Positions 27,461 to 36,169 of a stretch of 64,000 nt of DNA are shown piece by piece. The DNA is from Streptomyces flavofungini (GTDB lineage Bacteria > Actinomycetota > Actinomycetes > Streptomycetales > Streptomycetaceae), in contig NZ_CP128846.1 in the NCBI RefSeq assembly GCF_030388665.1, positions 2,830,001-2,894,000 on the forward strand, written 5' to 3'. The notes beneath the pieces are model-generated. The model did no database searches. It was not told where the DNA came from and saw nothing but the letters and a program-made list of their open reading frames with translations. Position numbers and translations under genes: made by a program. Each line of letters starts with the position of its first letter. Within the stretch, counting starts at the first letter, position 1.

Positions 27461-28702
27461 CTAGGCCTTCCACTTCTCCCAGGACATGTTCCAGCCGCTG
27501 TAGCCGTTCTCCGGGGCGATGATCTTGTCGTTCGAGTTCTTCACCACGACGACGTCACCGACCATCGAGTGGTTGAAGAACCAGGCGGACGGCACCTTCT
27601 TGTCGTAGCCGCCGCGCACGTCCCGCAGGCCGATGCAGCCGTGCGAGGCGTTGTAGTTGCCGAACGCGTCGCCGCCCCAGTAGTTGCCGTGGATGAACGT
27701 GCCGGACGTGGACAGGCGCTGGGCGTGCGGCACGTCCTTGATGTCGTACTCGCCGCCGTAGCCGACGGTCTCGCCGTTCATGCGGGTCACCTTGAGGCGC
27801 TCGCTGATGACCATCTGGCCGTTCCACGTCTCGTAGCCGGGCTTGCCGGTGGTGACGGGGATCTTCTTGAGGACCTTGCCGTCGCGCACGACGGTCATCT
27901 TCTTGGTCTTGACGTCGACGGTGGAGACCTGGCTGCGGCCGATCTCGAAGGTGATCGTCTTGGCCTGCTTGCCGTAGACCCCCGGGCGGCCCTCGACGCC
28001 GTCGAGGTTCATCTTCACCGTGACCTTGGTGCCCGGCTTCCAGTACTTCTCCGGGCGGAAGTCCAGGCGGTCGTTGCCGAACCAGTGGCCCTCGACGGGC
28101 ACGGACGGCTCGGTCTTGATCTCGATGGCCTTCTCGACCGCGTCCGGCGCCGTGATGCCGCGCGAGAAGGTCACCGAGAACGGCATCCCGACGCCGACCT
28201 TGGTGCCGTCCTCGGGGTTGAACTGGCCGACGAAGGTGTTCTTCGGCACCAGGGTCGTGAACGCCGATTCCTTGGCGGACGTGCGGCCCTCGGAGTCCTT
28301 GGCGATCGCGTGGACCTTGTACTTGGTCCCGGCGGCGAGGTGCCTCTCGGGCATCCACTTCGCGCCACCGGCGACGATCTTCCCGGGGACGGCCTTGCCC
28401 TTGGGGTCCTTGACCGTCACCTCCGACAGCTTGCCCTTGGCCGCGGATATCTTCAGCGCCCCGCTGGTGGCGACGGCGTCCGCGCCGTCCTTGGGAGCGA
28501 TGGTGACGACGGCCCGCGAGGGCTTGTTGTCGTCCGCCTTGCCCTTGCCGCCGTCCCCGTCGCCGGAGTCGGAGCCGCCGCCGCACGCGGTGACGAGCAG
28601 CAGCGTCGCCCCGGACGCCGCCGCGAACAGTGTGTCGGCGCCCCGCCGCCGCCCGCGCTTTCGCGTGTGAGCCGACGCCCCCGATATCGGTCGCCCGTTC
28701 AA
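27461..28702 (-). CDS. L,D-transpeptidase lipoprotein with Ig-like domains, paralog 1
   Basis: 413 aa. A lipobox (LLLVTACGGG) near residue 40 is followed by two Ig-like domains and a YkuD catalytic domain whose nucleophile is C356 in NASHGCIGLRD. Such enzymes make 3-3 cross-links in peptidoglycan at the outer membrane face. I favour the TTG start at 28702, which has GGGGAG 6 nt upstream; an in-frame GTG at 28720 overlaps that site. It is followed upstream by a similar paralog at 28875-30137. Confidence 0.85.
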   Translation of the reverse strand: MNGRPISGASAHTRKRGRRRGADTLFAAASGATLLLVTACGGGSDSGDGDGGKGKADDNKPSRAVVTIAPKDGADAVATSGALKISAAKGKLSEVTVKDPKGKAVPGKIVAGGAKWMPERHLAAGTKYKVHAIAKDSEGRTSAKESAFTTLVPKNTFVGQFNPEDGTKVGVGMPFSVTFSRGITAPDAVEKAIEIKTEPSVPVEGHWFGNDRLDFRPEKYWKPGTKVTVKMNLDGVEGRPGVYGKQAKTITFEIGRSQVSTVDVKTKKMTVVRDGKVLKKIPVTTGKPGYETWNGQMVISERLKVTRMNGETVGYGGEYDIKDVPHAQRLSTSGTFIHGNYWGGDAFGNYNASHGCIGLRDVRGGYDKKVPSAWFFNHSMVGDVVVVKNSNDKIIAPENGYSGWNMSWEKWKA

Positions 28703-28874
28703 GATTTTCTCCCCTCGCACGGCCCGATCAGGCCCGCACTCCAGTGCCCCGCGCGGTGGTCGAGAATGAGCCGACTCGCGCACTGCGCTAGATAACCACA
28801 GGCCCAGAAGCGATGACTCCCCGCCAATGTCACCGTTCCGTTCCAACTGCGTTCACGGTGCGGACCTGTGGCTG

Positions 28875-30137
28875 TCAGGGGCGGCCCGAGCGGGGCCTCT
28901 TGTCGTCCTTTTTCCCATCTGCGGCTTTCTTTCCCGTCTTCCATTCCTCCCAGTCCATGTTCCAGCCGCCCAGTCCGTTGTCGGGAGCCACTTTCTTGTC
29001 GTCGCTGTTGACGACCTCGACGACGTCACCGATGAGGGTCCGGTCGAAGAACCAGCCCGCGGGAGTACGGGAACTGCCGCCCTTCACGTCGCGCAGGCCC
29101 ACACAGCCGTGGCTGACGTTGGTCTTGCCCGGGGCGTTCGGCGCCCAGTAGTTGCCGTGCAGAAAGGTGCCGGAGGTGGTCAGGCGCATCGCGTGCGGCA
29201 CGTCCGGGATGTCGTACTCGCCGCCGAAGCCGACGGTGCGGCTGTTCATGCGGGTCACCTCGAGCATCTCGGTGACGACCATCTTGCCGTTGTACGTCGT
29301 GGTCTTCGGGGCGCCCGCGGTGATCGGGACCGTGGCGAGCAGCTCGCCGTCCCGGCGCACCTCCATGGTGTGCGCGGCGGCGTCGACCAGGCTGACCTGG
29401 CTGCGGCCGACGGTGAAGGAGAACGTCTTGTCCTGCAGGCCGTAGACGCCGGGCGCGGCCTTCACGTCGCGCAGGTCCAGGTCCACGGTGACCTTGGTGC
29501 CCGGCTTCCAGTACTTCTCGGGGCGGAAGTCCAGACGCGTGGCGCCGAACCAGTGCGGCCGGACCTCCACGGCCGGCTCCGCGGTGACGCGGACGGCCCG
29601 CTGGACGGCCTTCCTGTCGGCGACCTCGCGGTTGAACTCCAGGGAGACGATCATGCCGGTGCCGACCGTGGCGCGGTGCTCCGGCGTGACGTACCCGATG
29701 AAGCGCTCGTCGGGGACGAACGTGGTGAAGGTGGTGTGCCGGGCCGTGCGCCGCCCGTGGCCGTCCAGGGCGACCGCGTCCACCGTGTACTTCGCGGCGA
29801 GCGCGAGCGGGCCGTCGTCCACCGGGCGCCAGGTCGAGCGGTCCGCGCCGATGCGCCCGGCCACCTCTACCTCCTGCGCGTCCTGGGAGCGCACCACCCG
29901 CACGGACTCCAGGCGCCCGTCCGGCACCCGCACTTCGAGGCGCTCCCCCGCCCGCACGTTCTTGTCCCCGTCGCCGGGCGTGACCCGGATCGCGTCGGCG
30001 GGCCGCGGCGGCTTGCCCAGCATCCCGTCGAGCTCGGACCCGGAGCAGCCCGTCGCCCCGAGTGCCAGTCCTGCCCATGCCACCGCTGCGGCCAGCGCGG
30101 CCCCTGCGCGCCGAGCGCGTCTCGTTGCCTGTCTCAC
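28875..30137 (-). CDS. L,D-transpeptidase lipoprotein with Ig-like domains, paralog 2
   Basis: 420 aa. Signal and lipobox end LGATGCSGSE; Ig-like domains and a YkuD domain follow, with nucleophile C345 in VSHGCVGLRD. Shared stretches with paralog 1 include LDFRPEKYWKPGTKVTV, FGGEYD and SGTFLHGNYW, so the two arose by duplication. The Lys/Asp/Arg-rich C-terminal tail is unique to this copy. The start is GTG 30137; the very long open frame running further upstream is antisense to glgX and not coding. It diverges from glgX. Confidence 0.85.
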   Translation of the reverse strand: MRQATRRARRAGAALAAAVAWAGLALGATGCSGSELDGMLGKPPRPADAIRVTPGDGDKNVRAGERLEVRVPDGRLESVRVVRSQDAQEVEVAGRIGADRSTWRPVDDGPLALAAKYTVDAVALDGHGRRTARHTTFTTFVPDERFIGYVTPEHRATVGTGMIVSLEFNREVADRKAVQRAVRVTAEPAVEVRPHWFGATRLDFRPEKYWKPGTKVTVDLDLRDVKAAPGVYGLQDKTFSFTVGRSQVSLVDAAAHTMEVRRDGELLATVPITAGAPKTTTYNGKMVVTEMLEVTRMNSRTVGFGGEYDIPDVPHAMRLTTSGTFLHGNYWAPNAPGKTNVSHGCVGLRDVKGGSSRTPAGWFFDRTLIGDVVEVVNSDDKKVAPDNGLGGWNMDWEEWKTGKKAADGKKDDKRPRSGRP

Positions 30138-30293
30138 GTGGGTCCCAACGACCGTGCCCGCCCGGGGAAACGTGAGTGCGACGCACCGGCTGGGCAGAAC
30201 AGACAGCAAGGACGTCGTGCGGGCAGCCGCGGCCGGGACGCCGCACGCCCTGAGCGCGCGCGTCGACCGGCCGGAGCCGCGGGAGGCGAGCAG

Positions 30294-32669
30294 GTGTCGA
30301 GCGCAGCCGAGCAGGAGGCAGTCCAGCGGGCGCGGGCCCGGGTCCGCGGCCGGCCGGACGACGGCACGGACACCGCCGCCGGACCCAACGGCGGGCGCGG
30401 TGCGCGGGCCCGGCAGGCGCCCGCGCGGACCGTGTGGCCGGGGGCGCCGACGCCGCTGGGCGCCCGGTTCCGGGTCGGGCCCGACGGGGTCGCGGGCACC
30501 AACTTCGCGCTGTGGGCGGGCGGCGCGGAGGCCGTCGAGCTGTGTCTGTTCGACGAGGACGACGGCGGCCGTGCCACCGAGACGCGCTGCCCGTTGACGG
30601 AGCTGACGCACGAGATCTGGCACGGCTTCCTGCCGGGGGTCCGGCCGGGGCAGCGGTACGGCTTCCGGGTGCACGGCCGCTGGGACCCGTGGACGGGCGC
30701 CCGGTTCAACCCCGCGAAGCTGCTGCTCGACCCCTATGCCCGCGCCGTCGACGCGGGCACCGGCAACGACTACGGCGCGCTGCCGCCCGAGGTGTACGGC
30801 CATGTGCGGGACTGGCCGCAGCAGCACGTCGCCGACACCGTGCGCGACGACCGCGACTCGGCACCCCACGTGCCCAAGGGCGTCGTGGTGCACGACGACG
30901 CGCCGGACGACGAGTGGTGCGAGGACCGGCGCCCGAAGACTCCGTGGGCGGACTCCGTCATCTACGAAGTGCACGTCCGCGGCTTCACGAAGCTGCACCC
31001 CGGGGTCCCCGAGGAGCTGCGCGGCACCTACGCGGGCCTCGCGCACCCGGCCGCCGTCGACCATCTCGTACGCCTCGGCGTGACGGCCGTCGAGCTGCTT
31101 CCCGTGCACCAGTTCGCGCACGAGGACCATCTGCTGCGCCGGGGCCTGAGGAACTACTGGGGCTACAACTCGATCGGGTACTTCGCCCCGCACGCGGCGT
31201 ACGCGGCGTCCGGCACCCGCGGCCAGCAGGTCGGCGAGTTCCGGCGGATGGTGCGGGCGCTGCACGAGGCGGGGATCGAGGTGATCCTGGACGTCGTCTA
31301 CAACCACACGGCCGAGGCGGACGAGCTCGGGCCGATGCTGTCCCTGAAGGGCATCGACAACCGCGGCTACTACCGGCTCCAGGACGACCCGCGCCGGTAC
31401 GCCGACTACACCGGGTGCGGCAACACCCTGCACGTCGTCCAGCCGCACGTGCTGCGTCTGATCACCGACTCGCTGCGGTACTGGGTGTCGGAGATGGGCG
31501 TGGACGGCTTCCGCTTCGACCTCGCGGCGGCGCTCGCGCGCTCCTTCCACGACGTCGACATGCTCTCGCCGTTCCTCGCGGTCATCGCGCAGGACCCGGT
31601 CCTGCGGCGCGTGAAGCTGATCGCCGAGCCGTGGGACGTCGGGTCGGGCGGCTATCAGGTGGGGGCGTTCCCGCCGCTGTGGACGGAGTGGAACGACCGG
31701 TACCGGGGTGCGGTGCGGGACTTCTGGCGGGGCGCCCTGCCGGACGTGCGGGACCTCGGCTACCGGCTCTCGGGGTCGAGCGACCTGTACGCGTGGGGCG
31801 GGCGGCGGCCGTACGCGTCGGTGAACTTCGTGACGGCCCACGACGGCTTCACGCTGCGCGACCTGGTGACGTACGAACGCAAGCACAACGAGGCCAACGG
31901 CGAGGGCAACAGGGACGGTTCGAACGACAACCGGTCCTGGAACTGCGGGGTCGAGGGCGAGACGGACGACGCGGACGTGACCGCGCTGCGGCGGCGCCAG
32001 CTGCGGAACCTGATGACGACGCTGCTGCTCTCGACGGGCGTGCCGATGCTCGTCGCGGGCGACGAGATGGGGCGCACCCAGCGCGGCAGCAACAACGCGT
32101 ACTGCCAGGACAACGAGATCAGCTGGGTGGACTGGGAGCAGCGCGAGCAGCCCGGGTGGCGGCAGCTGCTGAGCCTCACGTCCCGGCTCATCGCGCTGCG
32201 GCACCGGCATCCGGTGCTGCGGCGGCGGTCCTTCTTCTCCGGCCGGGCGCACTCGGCGGACGGGCTGCGGGACCTGGCGTGGTTCACGGCGCGCGGTACG
32301 GAGATGACGGAGGCCGACTGGTACGCGCCCGCGGCGACGCTCGGCATGTACCTGTCGGGGCGCGACATACCGGGGCGGGACGCGCGCGGGGCCGCGGTCA
32401 CGGACGACAGCTTCCTCGCGGTGCTGCACGCCGCGGAGCGGCCCGTCGACTTCCTGCTGCCGGGGCCGCCGTGGGCCGCCGCGTACGAGGTCCTCGTCGA
32501 CACCTCCCTGGAGGAGCAGGAGGACGCACCGGGGGCGCTGCTCGCCGCGGGGGCGACGGTGCGGGTGCAGGCGCGGTCGGTGCTGTTGCTGCGGGCGGTG
32601 CCGGGGGACGCGCCGCCGGGAGACGGGAGGGCTGAGAACCCTGAGGCGGGGGACGCGCACGGGACTTGA
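30294..32669 (+). CDS. glgX: Glycogen debranching enzyme
   Basis: 791 aa, longer than the usual ~700 owing to a ~50-residue Arg/Ala/Gly-rich N-terminal arm. It hydrolyses alpha-1,6 branches of phosphorylase-limit glycogen. An N-terminal carbohydrate-binding segment (LGARFRVGPDGVAGTNFALW) precedes a GH13 barrel with nucleophile D409 (GFRFDLAAAL), acid/base E445 (IAEPWDVG) and the third carboxylate in VTAHDGFTL. GTG 30294 has GGGAGG 7 nt upstream. It is divergent from the L,D-transpeptidase gene and followed 61 nt later by a LysR regulator. Confidence 0.95.
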   Translation: MSSAAEQEAVQRARARVRGRPDDGTDTAAGPNGGRGARARQAPARTVWPGAPTPLGARFRVGPDGVAGTNFALWAGGAEAVELCLFDEDDGGRATETRCPLTELTHEIWHGFLPGVRPGQRYGFRVHGRWDPWTGARFNPAKLLLDPYARAVDAGTGNDYGALPPEVYGHVRDWPQQHVADTVRDDRDSAPHVPKGVVVHDDAPDDEWCEDRRPKTPWADSVIYEVHVRGFTKLHPGVPEELRGTYAGLAHPAAVDHLVRLGVTAVELLPVHQFAHEDHLLRRGLRNYWGYNSIGYFAPHAAYAASGTRGQQVGEFRRMVRALHEAGIEVILDVVYNHTAEADELGPMLSLKGIDNRGYYRLQDDPRRYADYTGCGNTLHVVQPHVLRLITDSLRYWVSEMGVDGFRFDLAAALARSFHDVDMLSPFLAVIAQDPVLRRVKLIAEPWDVGSGGYQVGAFPPLWTEWNDRYRGAVRDFWRGALPDVRDLGYRLSGSSDLYAWGGRRPYASVNFVTAHDGFTLRDLVTYERKHNEANGEGNRDGSNDNRSWNCGVEGETDDADVTALRRRQLRNLMTTLLLSTGVPMLVAGDEMGRTQRGSNNAYCQDNEISWVDWEQREQPGWRQLLSLTSRLIALRHRHPVLRRRSFFSGRAHSADGLRDLAWFTARGTEMTEADWYAPAATLGMYLSGRDIPGRDARGAAVTDDSFLAVLHAAERPVDFLLPGPPWAAAYEVLVDTSLEEQEDAPGALLAAGATVRVQARSVLLLRAVPGDAPPGDGRAENPEAGDAHGT

Positions 32670-32730
32670 TGGGCTTTCAGGTCCGTACCAAGGTATTGCC
32701 CATGGCGCGGACCCGGACGAAGCTCACCGC

Positions 32731-33684
32731 ATGGACCTGGAGTTGCGGCACCTGAAGACGATCCGGGCGATCGCCGACGCGGGCAGCCTCACCAAGGCTG
32801 CCACCGCCCTCGGCCTCGCGCAGCCCGCGCTCAGCACCCAGCTGAAGCGCATCGAGCGGGCCCTGGGCGGGGAGTTGTTCGAGCGCGGGCGGTCCGGGGT
32901 GCGGGCCACCGCGCTCGGTGAGTTCGTGCTCGCCCGGGCCCGGATCGTGCTGCCCGCCGTCACCGGGCTCCAGGAGGAGGCCGAGCGGTTCACGCGCGCC
33001 TTGCCCGATCGGCGCGGGTTCCGGCTCGGCGGGACGCACGGGCCGCTGCTCGGGGGGCTCGTGGACCGGCTTGCCGCCGCGCACCCCGATCAGCCCGTGT
33101 CGACGTACACCTCCTGGTCGGAGCGGGAGATCGCCGCCCAAGTGGCGGACGCGCGACTCGACTTCGCGCTGGTGGGGACGTGTGGGGCGGCCGTACCGCC
33201 GGAGAACGAGCGGCTCGTGTGGCGCGAGGTGGCGCGCGACCCGGTGTTCGTCATGCTGGCCACCGGGCATCCGCTGGCCGGGGCCGCGGAGGTCGACCTG
33301 GCCGACTTCGCGGGCGAGGCGTGGACGGACGTGCCCGGGGACGGGTGCTTCGGGGACTGCTTCACCGCGGCGTGCGCGCGGGCGGGGTTCGCCCCCACCT
33401 CCGTGTACGAGACCGACACCGCGTCGTGCGTGCATCTGGTGCAGGTGGGGCGGGCCGTGGGGTTGTGCCGGGCCACGTTTCCGCCGACCGCGGGGGTGGT
33501 CACGCGGCCGCTGGCGGGGGCGCCGCTGTACTGGCGGCATCTGCTGGGGTGGCATCCGGAGACGTACGCGCACGACAGTGCGGCGGAGGTGCTTGCGCTG
33601 GCTCGGGCCGTGCACGCGGCTGCCGCCGCGCGTAGCGAGAGCTATTCGGCGTGGCTGGCTCTGCCGGGGGCGGACGTGGGCTGA
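32731..33684 (+). CDS. LysR-family transcriptional regulator
   Basis: 317 aa. The N-terminal winged helix has the canonical LysR sequence IADAGSLTKAATALGLAQPALS (residues ~15-36; here in full it spans the HTH) and KRIERALGGELFERG. A substrate-binding domain fills residues ~85-300. Several cysteines cluster in GDGCFGDCFTAAC and in ASCVHL and GLCRA, which could make it redox or metal responsive. It lies 61 nt after glgX and 270 nt before the secreted protease gene on the same strand; either could be its target. Confidence 0.85.
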   Translation: MDLELRHLKTIRAIADAGSLTKAATALGLAQPALSTQLKRIERALGGELFERGRSGVRATALGEFVLARARIVLPAVTGLQEEAERFTRALPDRRGFRLGGTHGPLLGGLVDRLAAAHPDQPVSTYTSWSEREIAAQVADARLDFALVGTCGAAVPPENERLVWREVARDPVFVMLATGHPLAGAAEVDLADFAGEAWTDVPGDGCFGDCFTAACARAGFAPTSVYETDTASCVHLVQVGRAVGLCRATFPPTAGVVTRPLAGAPLYWRHLLGWHPETYAHDSAAEVLALARAVHAAAAARSESYSAWLALPGADVG

Positions 33685-33720
33685 GCCCTCGCGGGGCGCC
33701 GCCGTTCGCGCTGCGCGCCC

Positions 33721-33744
33721 GTCCGCGAACGCCGGACAGGCTGA
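33721..33744. repeat. Dispersed intergenic element, degenerate copy 6
   Basis: GTCCGCGAACGCCGGACAGG then CTGA, matching copies 1 and 3 except at several positions. It lies just after the LysR gene stop. Confidence 0.5.
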
Positions 33745-33846
33745 GAACTTCGCCGGCGTCGGCTGGAAAGTGCGGGCCGGAGCGGCCGTCGGCCACCACC
33801 CGCGACCCGGTCCATAACGTCAGCGCAGGGGGGCAACTGGAATCTA

Positions 33847-33873
33847 TTGACCGCCTGTTGACCCTTCTACGGT
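33847..33873 (+). promoter_or_regulatory. Putative promoter of the chitin-binding protease gene
   Basis: TTGACC at 33847 and again at 33858, with TACGGT at 33868, resemble a -35/-10 pair about 80-110 nt before the start. Spacing from the first -35 is only 15 nt, so the call is tentative. Confidence 0.3.
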
Positions 33874-33954
33874 GTGGTCGACCGGAGAACGAGCGGATCC
33901 CGCTTCCCCGCTTGGGGGTCCGCCGCTCCCCGTCCACACCGAGGAGAGACCCCC

Positions 33955-35364
33955 ATGCAGCTCAGACATGCCTCCCCGACTCAAGACAGCCGTAAGGCAC
34001 TGCGCCGTGCCCAGGCGGCGGGTGCCGCGCTGGCCGCCGCCGGTGCGCTCGTCCTCGCCGGGCTGCCCGGCTCGGCGGTCGCGCAGTCCGACTCCCCGTC
34101 CCCCTCCCCCACACCCCGCGACGCCGCGGCGGCCGCCGCCGTGGAGCGGACGTCGCCCGAGGTCCTGAAGGCGATGCAGCGCGACCTGCGGCTCACCGCG
34201 GGCCAGGCCAAGGCGCGGCTCGTCAACGAGGCGGAGGCGGGGGCCGCGGGCGGCGCGCTGCGGTCGGCGCTCGGCCGTGACTTCGCGGGCGCCTGGGTGA
34301 CCGGCGCCACCTCGGCCTCGCTCACCGTCGCCACCACCGACGCCCGGGACGTCGCGGCCATCGAGGCCGAGGGCGCGCGCGCCCTGGTGGTGCGCCACTC
34401 GCTCGGCCGGCTGGACGCCGCCAAGGCGAAGCTGGACCGGGCCGCGAAGAGCACCCGGACCGCCGACGCGCCCGTGTGGTTCGTCGACGTGAAGTCCAAC
34501 GCGGTCGTGGTGCAGGCGGTCAAGACGTCGGCCGCCGACAAGCTGGTGAAGGCGGCGAAGGTCGACCGCGGGCTCGTCCAGGTCCAGCGGACCGCCGAAC
34601 GGCCGCGGCCCTTCTACGACATCGTGGGCGGCGAGGCGTACTACATGGGCAGCGGTGGCCGCTGTTCGGTGGGCTTCTCCATCACGCAGGGGTCCACGCA
34701 GGGCTTCGCGACGGCGGGCCACTGCGGGCGTGCGGGCACCACCACGCGTGGCGTCAACCAGCAGGCCCAGGGCACGTTCCGCGGCTCGATCTTCCCGGGC
34801 CGGGACATGGCGTGGGTGGCCGCCAACGCGCAGTGGACGTCGACTCCGTACGTCAAGGGCTCCGGCGGTCAGCGCGTGAGCGTGGCGGGTTCGACGCAGT
34901 CGCCGGTGGGCGGCTCGATCTGCCGCTCCGGATCGACCACCGGCTGGCACTGCGGCACGATCTCGCAGCACAACACCAGCGTCACCTACCCCGAGGGCAC
35001 CATCAGCGGTGTGACCCGTACGACCGTGTGCGCGGAGCCCGGTGACTCCGGCGGCTCGTACATCTCGGGCAGCCAGGCGCAGGGCGTCACCTCCGGCGGT
35101 TCGGGCAACTGCCGCTCCGGCGGCACCACGTTCCACCAGCCGATCAACCCGCTGCTCCAGCAGTACCAGCTGACGCTGAAGACGACGGGCGGCGGCCAGG
35201 ACCCGGACCCGGGCGACCCGACCGGCACCTGGGCGGCGGGCTCCGTCTACTCGGCCGGTGACACCGTCACCTACAACGGCGCCACCTACCGCTGCCTCCA
35301 GGCGCACCAGGCCCAGCCCGGCTGGGAGCCGCCGAACACTCCCGCCCTGTGGGAGGCCGCCTGA
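33955..35364 (+). CDS. Streptogrisin-type S1 serine protease with prodomain and C-terminal chitin-binding domain
   Basis: 469 aa secreted zymogen. A signal peptide ends AGLPGSAVAQ near residue 43. An alpha-lytic-type prodomain fills about 60-205 and the mature protease begins near the Tyr-Asp-Ile-Val region. The catalytic triad is H256 (TAGHCG), D284 (GRDMAW) and S365 (EPGDSGGS). After a Gly/Asp/Pro linker, residues ~420-469 form a CBM5/12-like module (WAAGSVYSAGDTVTYNG, YRCLQAHQAQPGWEP) expected to bind chitin. The layout matches streptogrisin C. GAGGAG precedes ATG 33955. Confidence 0.92.
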   Translation: MQLRHASPTQDSRKALRRAQAAGAALAAAGALVLAGLPGSAVAQSDSPSPSPTPRDAAAAAAVERTSPEVLKAMQRDLRLTAGQAKARLVNEAEAGAAGGALRSALGRDFAGAWVTGATSASLTVATTDARDVAAIEAEGARALVVRHSLGRLDAAKAKLDRAAKSTRTADAPVWFVDVKSNAVVVQAVKTSAADKLVKAAKVDRGLVQVQRTAERPRPFYDIVGGEAYYMGSGGRCSVGFSITQGSTQGFATAGHCGRAGTTTRGVNQQAQGTFRGSIFPGRDMAWVAANAQWTSTPYVKGSGGQRVSVAGSTQSPVGGSICRSGSTTGWHCGTISQHNTSVTYPEGTISGVTRTTVCAEPGDSGGSYISGSQAQGVTSGGSGNCRSGGTTFHQPINPLLQQYQLTLKTTGGGQDPDPGDPTGTWAAGSVYSAGDTVTYNGATYRCLQAHQAQPGWEPPNTPALWEAA

Positions 35365-35373
35365 CCCTTGCCG

Positions 35374-35399
35374 CGGGCCCGCCCCGACCGGCGGGCCCG
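35374..35399 (+). terminator. Terminator hairpin after streptogrisin-type gene
   Basis: A 10-bp perfect stem CGGGCCCGCC (35374-35383) with GGCGGGCCCG (35390-35399), 10 nt past the stop. Confidence 0.65.
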
Positions 35400-35536
35400 T
35401 CCGGGTCCCGGGCGGGACCACTGCTCATCCGCGCTGGTGGGAGCGTGGATGCGGACCCATGGCCGTCAGGTCGCGCCTCCGGGGGGAGACGCGGCCGCAA
35501 GGGCCGGATTCCGGCCTGGGCCGACCGCGTGGACGG

Positions 35537-36169
35537 TCAGTCGAGGATGCCGCGGCGATAGGCAGTCGCGACGGCCGCGGCCCGGTCCTTGACGTCCAAC
35601 TTGCCGTAGATATGGGTGAGATGGGTCTTGACCGTGGCTTCGCTGATGAACAGCCCCTTCGCGATGTCACGGTTGGACGTGCCCCTGGCGACGAGTGCGA
35701 GCACTTCCCGTTCGCGGGTGCTCAGCCGCTCGTCGTCAGGGGCACGTACGCGTTGCACCAGGCGGGACGCGACGGCCGGGGAGAGGACGGTGCGGCCCTC
35801 GGCGGCGGCGCGGACGGCGCCGAACAGCTCGTCGCGCGGGGCGTCCTTGAGCAGGTAGCCCGTCGCGCCGGCCTCGATGGCGGGGAGCGTGTCGGTGTCC
35901 GTGTCGTACGTGGTGAGCACCAGGACGCGGGCGCGGGCACCGCGCCGGGTCAGCTCGGCGATGGCGTCGACCCCGCCGCCGCCCGGCATCCGCAGGTCCA
36001 TCAGGACGACGTCCGGGTCGAGCCTGGCGGTCAGCTCGACGGCCTGGACGCCGTCGGCCGCCTCACCGAGGACCGTGAAGTCGGGCGCCGACTCGAACAT
36101 GCCGCGCAGTCCGTCGCGCACGACCGGGTGGTCGTCGACGACGAGGACGGTGATCACTTCAGTGTTCAT
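35537..36169 (-). CDS. NarL/LuxR-family response regulator
   Basis: 210 aa. The receiver domain has the acidic pair D12-D13 and phospho-acceptor D58 (VVLMDLRMPG), and Lys in GYLLKDAP. The C-terminal LuxR-type helix-turn-helix reads LSTREREVLALVARGTSNRDIA near residue 150 with ISEATVKTHLTHIY as recognition helix. ATG 36169 overlaps the end of the histidine kinase gene by 11 nt. As the last gene of an ABC exporter-kinase-regulator operon it probably controls that exporter. Confidence 0.93.
   Translation of the reverse strand: MNTEVITVLVVDDHPVVRDGLRGMFESAPDFTVLGEAADGVQAVELTARLDPDVVLMDLRMPGGGGVDAIAELTRRGARARVLVLTTYDTDTDTLPAIEAGATGYLLKDAPRDELFGAVRAAAEGRTVLSPAVASRLVQRVRAPDDERLSTREREVLALVARGTSNRDIAKGLFISEATVKTHLTHIYGKLDVKDRAAAVATAYRRGILD

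Noticed and set aside
28827..32660. Open frames of more than 1200 codons on both strands across the L,D-transpeptidase 2 and glgX region
   Set aside because: Both strands cannot code through all of it. Parts match GlgX (plus) and an L,D-transpeptidase (minus); the rest is Arg/Val/His-rich antisense of GC-rich genes with no start site or family match.
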